Source: Diphasiastrum complanatum
Lineage: Eukaryota > Streptophyta > Lycopodiopsida > Lycopodiales > Lycopodiaceae
Assembly (NCBI GenBank): GCA_029204225.1
Contig: CM055104.1
Coordinates: 19,747,761 to 19,811,760, forward strand
Length of the DNA stretch: 64,000 nt
Direction: 5' to 3'
Positions within the stretch are counted from its first letter, which is position 1. Each line of letters begins with the position of its first letter. Below the pieces are notes generated by a model. The model made no database searches. It was not told the origin of the DNA and saw only the letters and a list, made by a program, of their open reading frames with translations. Shown here in pieces: positions 9,801 to 23,800 of this stretch. Both the position numbers and the translations under genes were made by a program.

Positions 9801-12800
9801 GTAAGTTGTGCATATGCCTTGGGGGTATCAATTAAATATATTGTAAACCCTTCTTACGCCTATAATAACTAGGGCAAGTAGGATACATGGCCCACAAGGG
9901 GCCTAGAGCTGAATTTAGTAGGAGACTCCTCATGCTTACTGATAAAGCATATGCAACATATGACACCTAATATCTTTTGAACCATGAGGGGTTTCCATGC
10001 CCTCCCCCTTTCACTTGTTGGAATCCATCTTTCTTTGTCAAGGAGCTTGCACTTTAGTGTTTGCTAACTTTCGTGATTCTCCATGTACTTGAATGATTTC
10101 TGTCATGCAATTGATGTGTTTATTGTCATATATCATAGTTATGATGCTAGTCATGATGATCCATTGGTTTTAACACCCTTTTGGACCGTGTAACACTTAG
10201 TATAGTTCTTTGCTTTATGGAACTTGGTGGACTAACAACACCTAGTGTCTTGCATGTCCTTTTGGATGAGGCTAGGTGACATTAGCCTTAACCCTAATGA
10301 TAGCTTCTTGGATGATTCCCTTTTAGGCCTCTAGATTAGTGTGAACATGGTAGCATGCAGGAGATTTGCAATTGGTTTATTACGTGCAGCTGATTCTAAA
10401 CAGCTATTTGCACCCACTTTCGGGGTTTTCCACACCAAAATCAGAAATACCTTTTTCATGATGTCCAGCAACCCCAAGGTCTTCCTTGCACCTTCATTCC
10501 CATGGTTGGAGAAATCTTTCTTACAATCACATTATATTGGCCACTACTTGGCTCTTCTCCACGATGGAGGATCACCCCATACAAAACACAGATTTTGGCC
10601 ATCTTAGATGGAGAGGGTCATCCAAACACAACACTTTCCTATGCACCCGACTGAACATGACATTGATAAATTCAACTCAAACATAGGCAACCCACCCCCG
10701 CAAAAAAACGAAAAGAAAAGAAAAACATGTAAGACTGAGTTTCATCACTAAAGCAATCATTCACCCATACAAATTGTGAGTTCTTGCTTGCAAACACTCA
10801 TTGCACGAATAGGATCTCCCTTACCAAATGTAGAAATTGGCGTCGGCAACACTAGGATATGCTTGATTGCTTGGAAGCTAAGATTTCCAAATTGTAGGGA
10901 ACTCAAGCAATCATCAACTTTGAAAAGAGCATACAAGAACTTAAGAGGAAAAAAAGCATATTCTTATTGAACAAGAAAAAAAGTACAAGATAGTGTTAGA
11001 AAACTTGATTTGATCATACAAGTAACCCAAGACACGATTCCAATTGTGATGAAACAATAGCGAAACACATGAGAGAGAACACAAGTGATGAAAAACTCCA
11101 AACCAAATATGCAAGTAATAGAGCATCCCCAATAGAAACATAAAACGTATACAATACTTCCTCACACAAGGTAATTGATACTCCCCCTCAAATGCTTTCT
11201 CGCACAAAGTACTTGACACTATCTTTTCCATGGAATCTCCAACCTCTATCTCACACATAGAGTCACTTGCTCCAAACAGCTTTTCAACTTAGAAAGCATC
11301 TCATCATGACATCTATTTGTCCGGACTTTGTCATATGCAAACTTCCCAACTGGTTTACGTCCATCTTCCTTGAAGAAACCTGCTTCACTTAAGAAGACTT
11401 CACATTGATTTTCTAAGGATGATCAATAACCTGTCAATAGAAATGAACCCTATTGTTTTTCTTGAGGCTAAACAACTGTACTATTGATTTTCAACGGCTA
11501 ATCATCAAGCGTGGCTTCCAAATCTTATAACAGAATCTACCACATGATAGAACATGAACTTGGATAGATTCAAGAACCTGAAGAAACAATTTTTCTCCAA
11601 CTCAAAACATATTTCCTAGAAGAATCGATCTCACTTGGTACCACCACTTGAACAATCAACTATGACTTGGATGGTATCCATGCATTACTTGACAACCACA
11701 ACAAGCAATCACTTCGATTAATCATAAATCTCAAGTGATACTAGTTCAGATAGACAAGAAAGTTTGAACAACATAACCAAGTTACTATGACTTGAATAGA
11801 AACCAAACCGATACAACACAGAATGATGACCACACAACTTGTCACACCTGCCACTTCTAGCAACGAACTTATCATTTGCCACCATGATAAGAAACTGTGA
11901 ATCAATGAAGCATCCTATATAGACTCATAGTCTATACTTCTCATGCAACTCCCTCTTAAGAGTTTGCACCTTTGTCGATTCCAACCTCGACAAAACCTTG
12001 TCCAATCTTAGAACTTCTGAAGTTGACCTTCCTTCAGTATGTTGGTTGGTAGCCGCTTTTTGCAGCTTCAGCGACACCATGATCATTGATTGTCTTCCCT
12101 TACCATCTCCCTTGTGTGTGTGATTGCCTTAATAGGAATCTTGTCTTGGGTTACTTGTATGTTCAAGTCAGTTAGAATGGTTTTCTAACAAATAGTTCAC
12201 ACATGTGGTCTTGGGGAAGGGAGGAGCCAAACCAAGACCCAACACAAGTTACAAAAAAGTACAAGATAGTTCACACATATGTGGACTTGGTGAAGGGGGG
12301 AGCCAAACAAGTTATTCCAACCTAGAAAATTGTGTCCTATATAGCTTGCACTTCTTGACAAGGCTAAGCATTGCTTATGATTATTACCTCCAATTTTTTG
12401 AGTAGATCTACCATCAGCTTGCTTAATTGATGCTCGTACCTTGAGTTGGTCACTATACACAATAGCAGGTCTTTTTGTTTGCCAAAGTTAAGACATTAAC
12501 ATTACAAACATGATGTAGGCGTAGTTGGTGGAAATAGACAACGAATAACGGAAAAATTATTAGCTTCGATAAGACCTAACTTACAAGCTCTAGCCCTAAC
12601 TCGTGGACTCAATCAGTACAGGTAGGCCTTGTGAACCGCATCGTTGATGGTTGACTGTTTGGAGAGTACTTCTTGGCATCAAGTAGCTTATGATAAGTTA
12701 ACTTAGGCTTAGCATACATTTTTATATGTTATAACTTATTTCTATATGGTAGATTATGTGGATGCTCTATGTGCGCTATGATCTTTAGCTTGTAACTACT

Positions 12801-14762
12801 TGAAAGACTTGCCATTTATTAGAATTTGTGACTTTTGAGTTTATTGGCTTGTTATTTTCAGGATAAAAAAGTTGCTGTACCTCCACTTGAGAAAAATAAG
12901 GATGAAATTTTACTTTTCTTTAAGTTTTACAATCCGGAGAAAGAGGAGCTACGGTAAAGCATTTTGCTCCTTTTGAGCTTCTTTTTTGTTTTTTCATTTT
13001 CATAGATGTAATTTTTTATGTTTCTTGGAATAGATTGTGACCACCTTGGTGGTCTGAAGATATTAGGTTAGGTTTGGACAACAACGTTAATTGATATTAG
13101 GTTGTTAGTTCATTTTTTCTAAATTTGTAGGAAGCTAATCGTAAAACAAAATGGTTCATTTGCATGACCATGTTTCTAGTCTTTTGTGTATTGTATTGTT
13201 TCTTACTCTAATTCACGACCTAACGATCCTTGGTGCTAATTTTACCTTTTTTATTGTTTTTGTTTTGTTCTTAATCTCCTCTTGTTGGTTGTCATGTATT
13301 TATAAGTTAGCAATGGGCCTAATGAAGAAAATCTAATTCTCTCAAAATTAAGAAACATACGCTTGGGTACTAATGAGGCCATATATATTACTCGATGGCT
13401 AAGAATCTATGTACGATGATTTGTGAAAGTTATGCTTAAGATTGACTATGGATATGATTGACCACATATATTTAAAACTAGAAAGCTAGGATTCCAATAT
13501 TGTTACAATGCAGGAAGCAGTCACATCTTAAATTGAAGATAACTTAGACATATAAGATACATACAAGTAGACTTGGCATGTGTGAAGAACATCAAGTTTT
13601 GGTCAAATTTGAAGAACAATAATTTGATCAAGACATGTATGGAGAAATCACAAGCTATCTCGATACTAGCTCACTACATACGACGATGTGAAAGAGATCA
13701 AGGTACAAACCACCTTTGATCTTTATTGATTTAAAGAGGAGGTGCCAAAATTAGGGTTTTTCCAATTTGCCTATAAAGTTGGTATTTGGTTGCATTTAGC
13801 CCAATTTGGCTCACATGGTGCATAGCTCCATTCACAAGCTTGAATGCCCATTTGAAAACATATTAATGTAGGGTTGAGGCCTACATTTGACATAGGCTTG
13901 AGGCCTATACATGTGTTAGGTTTGAGACCTAGAACATGAAGTTAAGATTTGCATAATATTTCACATGTTGTTGGCTTAAGATGGGGTTTTTGACTGTTTT
14001 GGTTACGTAGTGTTTTGTTCTAAGGTTCTTCTAATCACGTTATTATACTCTTAAATGTAAGTTGTGACCAATCTTACAAAGAGATGGTTTTGTCATTGTA
14101 GTTGGCAAGCAAATTCTTCATGAATTTCTTTTCAAGTCTAATTATTGGTCAAATTCAAATTCTTATTGATATATCTTTTTCTGGTGTGCATGACACGTTG
14201 TGATGATTAGGAAAGTATTTTGTATGACAAAGTTTTATGGTACTTTTCGAATCGCCTTTTCGAACCGTGTTTGAATCGGGAAAGAATCGGCTTCTCTAGG
14301 TTCGAACCGGCGAATTGGTTTTAGGGTTTCCCCCCCCTCCCTTAATTTCTACCCTTCGATTATGTCAAAAACAAGTGCTTTCTTAGTGTTAATGGGTAAC
14401 ATGTAGATTATGATTCGTGATTAATCGATAGTGAAATTCGAATCCTGATGCGGAACTTCGAACTTCTAACTCCTGAGTCTTGTTACCTAACAATACCTGT
14501 CACTTGTGGTTTAGGGTTCTTGATCCATCTATTGCATGTAGTTTTAACTATGATGTATCTGATATTGTCTGTGATATTAGCTAGTAACTACCAACATCCA
14601 TACATGACTAGAAAATTGATCATTGTTACTCGTCACTCAAAACATTAAAGTCACACCTTACATATTGTGTGTACAATGTACAATGTACATGGCTACTTAG
14701 TAGTAAAGTAGCAAACCTACAAATACTCTCGAAAAAACCCTCAAGGCTCTCTCTCTCTCTCA

Positions 14763-14828
<66 letters not shown>

Positions 14829-17800
14829 GCTAAGAATACAACCACGACTGATCTAGAGCTAAGCTATGAAAGCATCACATAAGCAAGACTTAACCCTAGA
14901 AAGCAGGAAAGAGAGATTAAGGAGACTAAAGAGAGAGATCAATATCATCAGCTGAATAATAAATGACACAGATTCCCTACTTATAGTCTAAAGGAAGCCC
15001 TAAAAAGGAAGCTTCCAGTGGCAAGGGCCCAACTGGGAGGGATAATAGTGCGCCCTCCAAAAAGGCCCCCACTCTCTAGTAATATGTCCAAATGTCCAAA
15101 TAATGAATAATAAGGCCCAAGGCCAACCATAAAGTCTAAGTGTCAGTAATGAATAAAAAAGGGCCCAAGGCCTACTTATGCATAAAGTAAAGTAAATGTA
15201 AATGGACCGAGTCCATAACTCTTCCCGACACAAAAATAAGACTCAACTACCGAAAAGAAAGTGGATCATATAGCAGCAAGCCCTGGTGGATCAACATCTA
15301 GAACAACATATGATGTAGAGGAATCAACAAGTGCAGCAAGAGCACGAGCCTGATCCGCAAGTGATGGTGTATGATAAAAGACATCAATACTGATTACGGA
15401 TAGTCAACTTATTTACAGCACGGTAATCAATACAAAGACGTTTGGTACCATCTTTCTTACTAACAAGGAGAACAGGGGCACCAAAAGGGCTGTGACTAGG
15501 AACAATGAGACCCTGATCTAAAAAGGCAGTAATGTGGAGCTCAAGCTTGAATTTCAGCACTGCATATCATCTCAGACAGATGGGCAAACTGAGCAAGTCA
15601 ATCGACAGATTGAACAATATTTCCGAAATTATGTCTCTTGGGACCAATCCGATTGGGTCAGCTACTTGGATATCCTGGAGTTCGCACATAACAACCAAGT
15701 GAACAGATCTACTGGAAAGGCACCCTTCGAGATAAGCAAATCACCTGAGGAACAACTGTTGGAGTAGAAACTGGAGGAACTGACATTGCTTGCTGAACAC
15801 ATAATAAGGCTGCACAATGAGCCTTCGGCAGGCTGCGAATAAACTGCTTCCCAGTAATCAACTGGAAGTCTCCCTGAGAATCAATGCCAACAAGTGAGTG
15901 TGTAACTGCACCATGTACAAATGTCAATGTCTGCTGTGTCATTGTAACGGCCCCAAGAGATGCAAACCAATCAGCACCAAGGATAAGATCATAACGCTGC
16001 ATAGGAATAATATAAAGATCTGCCTGTCCAGAAAAATCTCCAATGCGGTATGGTAAACCATGAAACATCTGAGAACTAGGAAAAGAGTGTGAACTAACAA
16101 CCTCAACTGTGAGAGGCTGTGGAGCAGGAACAGGTGAAGCACGGATCCGACTGGTGATATAACTGCTGATACAAGAATGAGTGTTGCTTGTATCAACTAA
16201 AGCAATATACTCACAACCAGCAATGCGTACACGTAACCGAATGGAGCGAGGACCAGGACGCCCTGTCCAAGTAGCATAGGCAAGCTGAACATGGCAAGTA
16301 GTAGGAAGTAAATCAGTGGAAGGCTCAGGAGATAGGTCAGGGTCATCAGAAATATGAATGTAGATATCAGAATCATCTGGAGTAGTGCCCTTATGGTAAA
16401 AAACAACAGTAGTAGTAGGGAGGGGCTGACGGCAATCATGGGCAAAATGGTTAGGACTCTTACAACGAAAGCAAAGACGCTTCTGCTGAAGGTTAGAGAA
16501 CTCTGCAGACGTGTAACGTCGGACAAAAGCAGGAGGAGGGGTCGAAGGACGGGAGACGAAGGGACAATGGAAGGAGCCGGAACAGAAGGGGAAGGTGTAG
16601 AGGTGGACGAAGCAGGAAAGATGAAGCAGAAGGACGGGGTCAGGAGGAGTATTACCAAGTTTATCAAATACAATGAAGAATCATTTGAAGTCCATGGTTT
16701 GTTATTGGAATGGAAATCTAAAGCCCTAAATTTTGTGTTTTCAACAACAAAGGATAGTTATTTCGATGGGTACTTGTTGTAGAGTTCATCTGGTGGTGTT
16801 TTGCCTTATCAATCTGAATTTATGCAAAGATTGGTTTCCATGGGTACTTTTCCCATCCTTTTTGATGGGCTAATTCATGCAAGAGTTTGGTGGAAACATG
16901 TATCCGAGAGACTGATGTGAACTAAATTTTATATCTTGTGCTGATTAGTTAATTTTTTTTGAAACTTTCATAAGCTGTAGTAAGTTGGTTATTTTACTTG
17001 ATACATTTGATAAAAGATAGAAACCAGAGTATGGTAACATCAGCATAATAAATTAGCTACTTATGCTTGTGTACAATGAGATTGTAAGCAATGATCGCTA
17101 GCTAATATCCTGTCTTTTATTTTGTTGGTTTGATATGGTGCCTTTGATTGCTTTAGTTGCATGTGGATTATGTGCTAGGCATACCTAATGACATTCCTTA
17201 ACTTTCAATATTCCAATCCCACAAACAGGTGTATAAGAATTCAATATAATGCTTTTTAGTTTTGACTTCTAAATTTTGTACATTGAGTCACGTGGCCATG
17301 TACTTTTCCAGGTTTGTGGGTAAGATGTTTGTTAAAGCTGGGGGCAGGCCTAGTGATATATTGGACAAGTTGAAAGATATGGCTGGTGTTCAACCTACTG
17401 AAGATATCCTCGTATATGAGGTTATTGCCTTTTCTAAGTTGGATAGCTCATAGGCCTTTCAGTTTGGGTGAATTTTTAAATTCTCAAAAGTTTTATATGT
17501 TTACCTTTCAATTGCTGCACCTTTGTCCCTGCACCTTTGTCCCACGTAAAGAATAAACTACATAGATGTGCAATGGCCAGGTACACGGTCTAAAGAGAAG
17601 AATCCTAGTATGATACGTTCATAGTAGCTTTACTGATACTGGTACTTGGGTGAGAGGCTGTGGGTATTGTCGAACTTTCCACCAATATCGGAATAGAACT
17701 TTTTGTCTTGGTGATTGGAAGAAAAATTGTTCAACACAAAGAAGAAAAGATTTCAATTGCGAGTTATTTGGTTGTTTTCCATTTCTGGAGGTTAAATGGT

Positions 17801-20800
17801 GCTTTGAACTGAGACTTGATTTTGAACTTGTTGTGTTGGACGAATCATGACATCCATCTTCTCAAAAGTACAATCTCATCAACTAGGTAACTTAGTTTAT
17901 AAGATTTCTTACCTATCTTGCAATGTGTACAAGGTTAGAAAATTCATTTGTCAATCCTTACCAACTTGGTATCTTTTACTAGCTTCTTGATTTACAAGCA
18001 TCATATATAAATTCATAACACAACAAAATTCACAACTTATTGCTTGCCTTCTCTTTGTTGGGATCTTATGTTAGTGCTTAAAGATTTTCCCACATATTGG
18101 ACATTAGTCCATTAAAACAACATGAAATTCTTCCTTACACTTTGAGTTTCACCACCTTTGTACTAAGGTTTTTCTTCTTTGATGGATTGTTCCCAAATCT
18201 TATTGTGACATAGTTTTTTAGGAGTATTGCTTATGATACATTTTCCATAGGTTGGGAATTGGCAGTAGTACCTTGTTCCTCATCTTCTAATGTGAAAGCT
18301 ACCAAAGATTTACCAGTGTAGATTTTTGCCTTACCTTTGCATTCTCACAAGCTATTGCAAGTCAATGGCAAGACAACACTCCTTACCTTTTTAGATTCCA
18401 GACTTGTGGTAGTGCCTAGTTTGTTAGCTTCATAGAATCTATGGATTTGTATGACAACTTCTTGTTTAGTATGCTGTAAATTGTCTTGTTTTTAGCATGA
18501 AGTTCGCCCTCTTATTGTTTGGAAACGTAGCTGAAAACACATGGAATCTTGCATTGTCATGCTTTATATGTTGTGATCTGTCTTTGGAACCTTTGAGTTT
18601 CTCTTTCTGCTTAATCATTAACTTAGATTGATGTACCTAGACTAGTATACGCCGTATGGGTTTTCCACGTCTTTAGCTAATTGAAATGCAAGTATGTTTA
18701 TTTGGAACAAATTTATGGACCAAGATTGGATACCTTATCATTTTGGATCTCAGCTATCGTATTAATTTTTAGTCATATTAGGTGCACTATGATGTCTTAG
18801 CATTTGAACATAAGCCATGTAACCTGTGCATGAAGGATCAACCCTAGCTATAGCCTATAGTAATCAACTGAACTTTGACAATCTAAGGATCATCGTACTC
18901 ATCATTCGATCAGGTTGCCTTGGCCTTGAAATAACTTATTAGTTGCAGAATCATTCCCATTTTGTTGCATTGAGTCCTTTCTCTACAACTTGGTCATCAG
19001 TCCCTATGCGGATATGTGGTCTATTCTTAAGAGACGACTATCATGTTTGCATCAATGTGCTTTTCCACAAGTGTGCTCATGCATGTGCCCCATTATTTTC
19101 CACTATTTGGACCTAACTTTGCCTCTACCATCTAATGGTCTTGAGTTAGAATTTGTTTGCATCAGGACCTCCTTTTCTTCTCGCCAAAACTATCTCCTTC
19201 ATTTGCTCTTAGGCTACCTCATTTTTCTTTTCTTCCTCTTGGCCTCTCCCCTGTAGTTTGTGGGCCTTTTGACTCTCCAATGCCTCTTGATTGCATACCC
19301 CCAAATCTAAAAGCATCATGCAAATATCTTCTTGTTAATGCCACCTAAAGTTTCTAGCATAGGGTGCGAGGCGCAAATGTGTCTTTTCAAAGATTTAGTT
19401 TCTCGATATTCTCCACTTCTTTTTTGGACTAGATTTGGTCGTTATGCATTTCTAGTGTTGCCTTTTGGATTTATGAATGCTTCAACCATTGTTCAAGAAC
19501 ACCTTATACAAGTGTCACCTAAATTCTTGTTCATTGCCTTGTGTTACCAGTGTACTAGGTGCTTCCGTTGCATTTTGAGTGACCACATCTTCAATTCCGT
19601 CAAAAGCATTCTTGTGAGATGATGAGAGTGGCTAGGGTTTGCAACTTGGTTGTGTGTTTTCCAAAGATAGCAAATAGAGAAGGTCACTAGATCTAGTTGC
19701 ATTTTCTTGCTAGGAGCCATGTCTAGCTGAAATGCATCCTTCGACCTCTCAAAATCAAATCTATTCTACTCTATCTTCCTTAGAATGTACATGAGTAGGG
19801 GAGGGGCACATAATCAAGAAAGTTGTGAATGTAGCATGTGGGCAACAATGTGGAAGAATCCCATTGGTCAAGCCACTTGGCACATATTTAATCCATCTTG
19901 CAAGCACATTCTCCAAGTTTTGCAGAGGCTCAATAACTCGTGAAACCTACAATATACCTGAATCCATGTGGTTTATAGTAAGTAGAAACCATAGTTTTTG
20001 GCACACAAGAAATGAAGGCTTGCTCAGTGCTATAAGTTATAAATTAAAAAGATTGAAATCTCAAGAGCTCTTTAGAATCTTTGTGAAAGATGGTAGTAGG
20101 TATTTGATCAGTGATAGCAAGACACTTAGTATGTGATTTTTAGAATTGGATTAGTGGCTTTGGTGTTTAGTTCTTTAACTTTTAACTTAAGAAGATTAAA
20201 GAGCTCTTCAAAATTGGTTTGAAACACGGTAGTAGATCCTTGATAGGAAGACACGTCAATGGCCACACTTATACACCTACCCCTATGCAGGATCCACCGA
20301 ATTCTCCTCCTTGACCATTGAACCTTTTATTTAAGTATCTACAACACCAACCAATTTTTTCACTACAATTTCTTTCTAAGTGCACATTGAATGCAATTTT
20401 TAAAGTAGGGGAGTGTTATGAACATCCAATATATTTAGAGCTTACTTGATATTATGGGCACATGATCCATTTTATTTGGAAGACTAGTGATGGGCCTATG
20501 TTAGAGGGATACATAAAGATTGGATAGGTTTGGTCAACTCACAGGGCCTCTTCATTATTCGTGAGACGGTTTTAGCCCTAATTTCATTAGAGTATAAATA
20601 AGAGGAGAGACATTCATTTGATAGATTTTGATTTGGATTGTTCTTGAGTTCTTTGTGGGAAACTCATCGTCCTTGTAGAAGGTGGGTAGTTGTCCACCTG
20701 CTACCCCATCTTGACTTTAAGTTTTCATTGCAACCTAAATGTATTTCAACACCCAACATACTTCATGGGAGATTATTTTCTCTTAGTTTTGAGGGACATT

Positions 20801-23800
20801 GATGCCAATTACAATAGATTTGTTAAAATTATCTAAATTTATGGTTAGGGCAGGCATTGGTTGTATGATATGCCAAGATCTTATAGTTTGAAGTGATAGT
20901 TACCAATGTGATGAAAAGCTTTGAGCTATTGGCCAACTTGAGTTTATCTTATGTCTAGTGTACGTCCTCACGCTTTCTACTTGCTTTTCCTTGTATCACA
21001 CAATTTACATGCGATATGTTGATATTTCAATGCTAGGCATGTGCTTTTGGGTTTTCATGCTTGTATGCAAGAAGTTGTGGTTTTTATGAGCATGAGCTGT
21101 TTTGTAAGTGCCTGTCTTGTCAAGTTGAAGCTAACCTAGCAATCTGCTTTTTTCAACATCATGATGCCAATTATGTTTGTTCCCCGTACAAGTTGACTCT
21201 TATCACAATGATACTAGGAATCTCCTTTATATTTGTTTTTTAATCAAGTACATGTTCGACCTATGTGTGAAGCATGCATGTGCATGTGCACACTCCTGAA
21301 AATTTTTTGCATTTGCTTTGACACCATAGTTGATCAACATTGCCCTAAGTTTTTATATATTGTAATGAGAGAAGTTGAAGGGAATTTTGCGGTACAAAGT
21401 GAGTGTACAGATTTTAAAGTACTTTTATTTTGTAATGTGAATGGGATGCTTATGTAATAGCATCGAGGATTAGTTGTGATGTGATTGTGGCACATAGTGA
21501 CAAGCATACTCATTCACCATAAGTGGACTCATTCAGAAAAGTCTTATCTTTTAGGGTCATCACATTCAAATTAAGTGATTGATTTGAAGAAATTGTTGCT
21601 CCTTGATATTCTTCTGTGAAAGTCACGGGAACACCTTCATTGCACAACTAACCTAGCTGATTTTACTCCCCCTTCAGGAGATCAAATTTGATCCAAATGT
21701 GATGTGCGAACATGTCGATAAAAGAGCAACCTTCAAAGCTAGCCAGGTGGTATAATGCTTTCATCACCTGTTTCCAAGATCTTACATATTTAGGAAGAGC
21801 ATTGCAATTTCGTGAAGAAGTGGAATTGTAGAAGATGCGCTTTGGTCTTTGACCATGAATGCGCCTTCATCCACTATATCTCTTTTAAAAAGCCTTTGCA
21901 AGGGCAGATATTTGGAGGCCTTTGCAAGGGCAGATATTTGGAGGCATTCCAAAAGAGTTTTGATTGCATCCTTCAATATCATGCTAATTTCCCATTCTAG
22001 GTGGTCATTTTCAAATTCATGACTCAGTTTTAGGTGACTTCTACATCTGACATTTGTGCAGCTTGAAGATGGAGATATTATTTGCTATCAAAAGGCTCTC
22101 AATAAGGAAGATCAGGACAAATATAGATACCCAGATGTGCCAGCATTTTTGGACTATGTTCGTAGTCGACAAGTAAGATGCATTCTTGTACATGGCAATT
22201 TTATGGGGAAGCTTGCTTATCGAGTGCAATTATCATTTAAGTATGTTCAAAATTGGTTTAAGAAAACCGGACTTGGGAAGATGTGGGAAACAAAGTTGCA
22301 TGAATATTTCCTTCTATGTTGAGCAGGTATATTCAGTAGCGAAAAGGTTCAAACCTTATCATTCACTTAGTTGTAACCGTTCTGGAGAAGTTATGAAAAT
22401 CTATGTATCGATAGTCCAAAAACTTAATAGATGGCCATGATCTATTTATCCATGTGCATTGATACTAGTAGCTTGTCATAAAATTTCATCTTTTTATGAA
22501 AAAATTGGTCTAAAATTTATGAAACAAGCTGGTTGAAATTTTATTTATTTATTATTAGATACATCTTTGATCTACATATATTGAAATCTTTTTAGCTTTG
22601 ACAAGAAGCTTGCGTAGATTTACCTTTAGCTGCTACTCTCTTTTTTTTGGATTCAAGTTACATTCAAAAGATCTGCTATTTTGTAGCAATTTCTAGACAG
22701 ATTGTTTGCTTGCCTTCAACTTCAAGAAGAAACTTTTCAGTCTCACCACGATCCCATGATCTTTATCCCATGATCATTTTGATACCAGTCATTACTAATA
22801 ATATTTGATGGCCTAGACTGTCTAGAGCTCTCCAAATTTCTAGCTAAATCTGAGAGTAATCCATATGCCCAACTACTGATCTTAATCTTGCAAACTTTTC
22901 CCCTGATGTTTCCCAAAGAACTAGTACCAATTTTGACTTCATTTCTGACACAAGCACGCAAAACCCATGTGCCAGAAGCAGGCATCAATCTTTTAGGACA
23001 AGATGCTTAGTTATGCAAAGGACCAAAACTACCAATGGACAAGAAAATATGACTTGGGAACGGTTGTTCCTTGATATAGAAAACAGACTATGTTATGAAT
23101 CTGTTACACACACATACATTTATTTCAAAACATTTCTTTTTATCCAAGTTCAGGAATAATATTGGCACCTCCTTGATCCCTAGGTTACTAATTTGCTCTC
23201 ACTCAAAATTACGATTAAATAGTATGGTGCTTTCAAACCTCCATTTTTTGGCTATGTTTATCATCAAATTCATTGGTTGTTTGGCCACATTTGAGCCCGT
23301 ACTGGTTGTCTCAGCCCAAACCCAGGATGTGGGTCCTTGGATAGCATAAATGGGCCATAAGTGCTCACAAGTACTGGAAACTAGAAAATCTGCAATTTCT
23401 AGTGGTGAAACCAATTTGAATAAATGTGGACAATATCTTCAGCTATTTATTGAGAGGAAGCTTAGGATACAGTCAACTTGAAAGTTTGGGCCAATATAGA
23501 GAAAGCTGGAGGTAAATAGGGATCTTGCCAAAAACAATTATTCGAAACAACTTATGAAATGTACTCAAATTGGAACTGTTTTCTAGCATGGTAGATGTAT
23601 GATTTCTAGCTTGTGAATGAAATTTAGCCAAGATCTAATTGATCTAACAAGTGTGTTTTGGATTTAAATTTATCACATGTTGATGTTTTCATTTAACCAG
23701 CCAATAGAAGTTGTCAACAATCTAGTTCAGCACTGTTTTCTTCCAAAAAACTGATACTAAAAAGGAAACCACCAGCATGCAGGTTGGTGTGTTAAGGTTG

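Noticed and set aside
16197-16673. 158-aa hydrophobic, membrane-like ORF on the minus strand
   Set aside because: It is the wrong frame of the Gypsy gag: the correct minus-strand frame shows a CCHC zinc knuckle, and leucine-richness comes from the shifted reading.
17421-17453. Read-through of UBP exon h to a stop at 17453
   Set aside because: The downstream conserved block [11 protein letters not shown] continues the protein from exon i, so the GTTATT donor must be used; retention would truncate the product.
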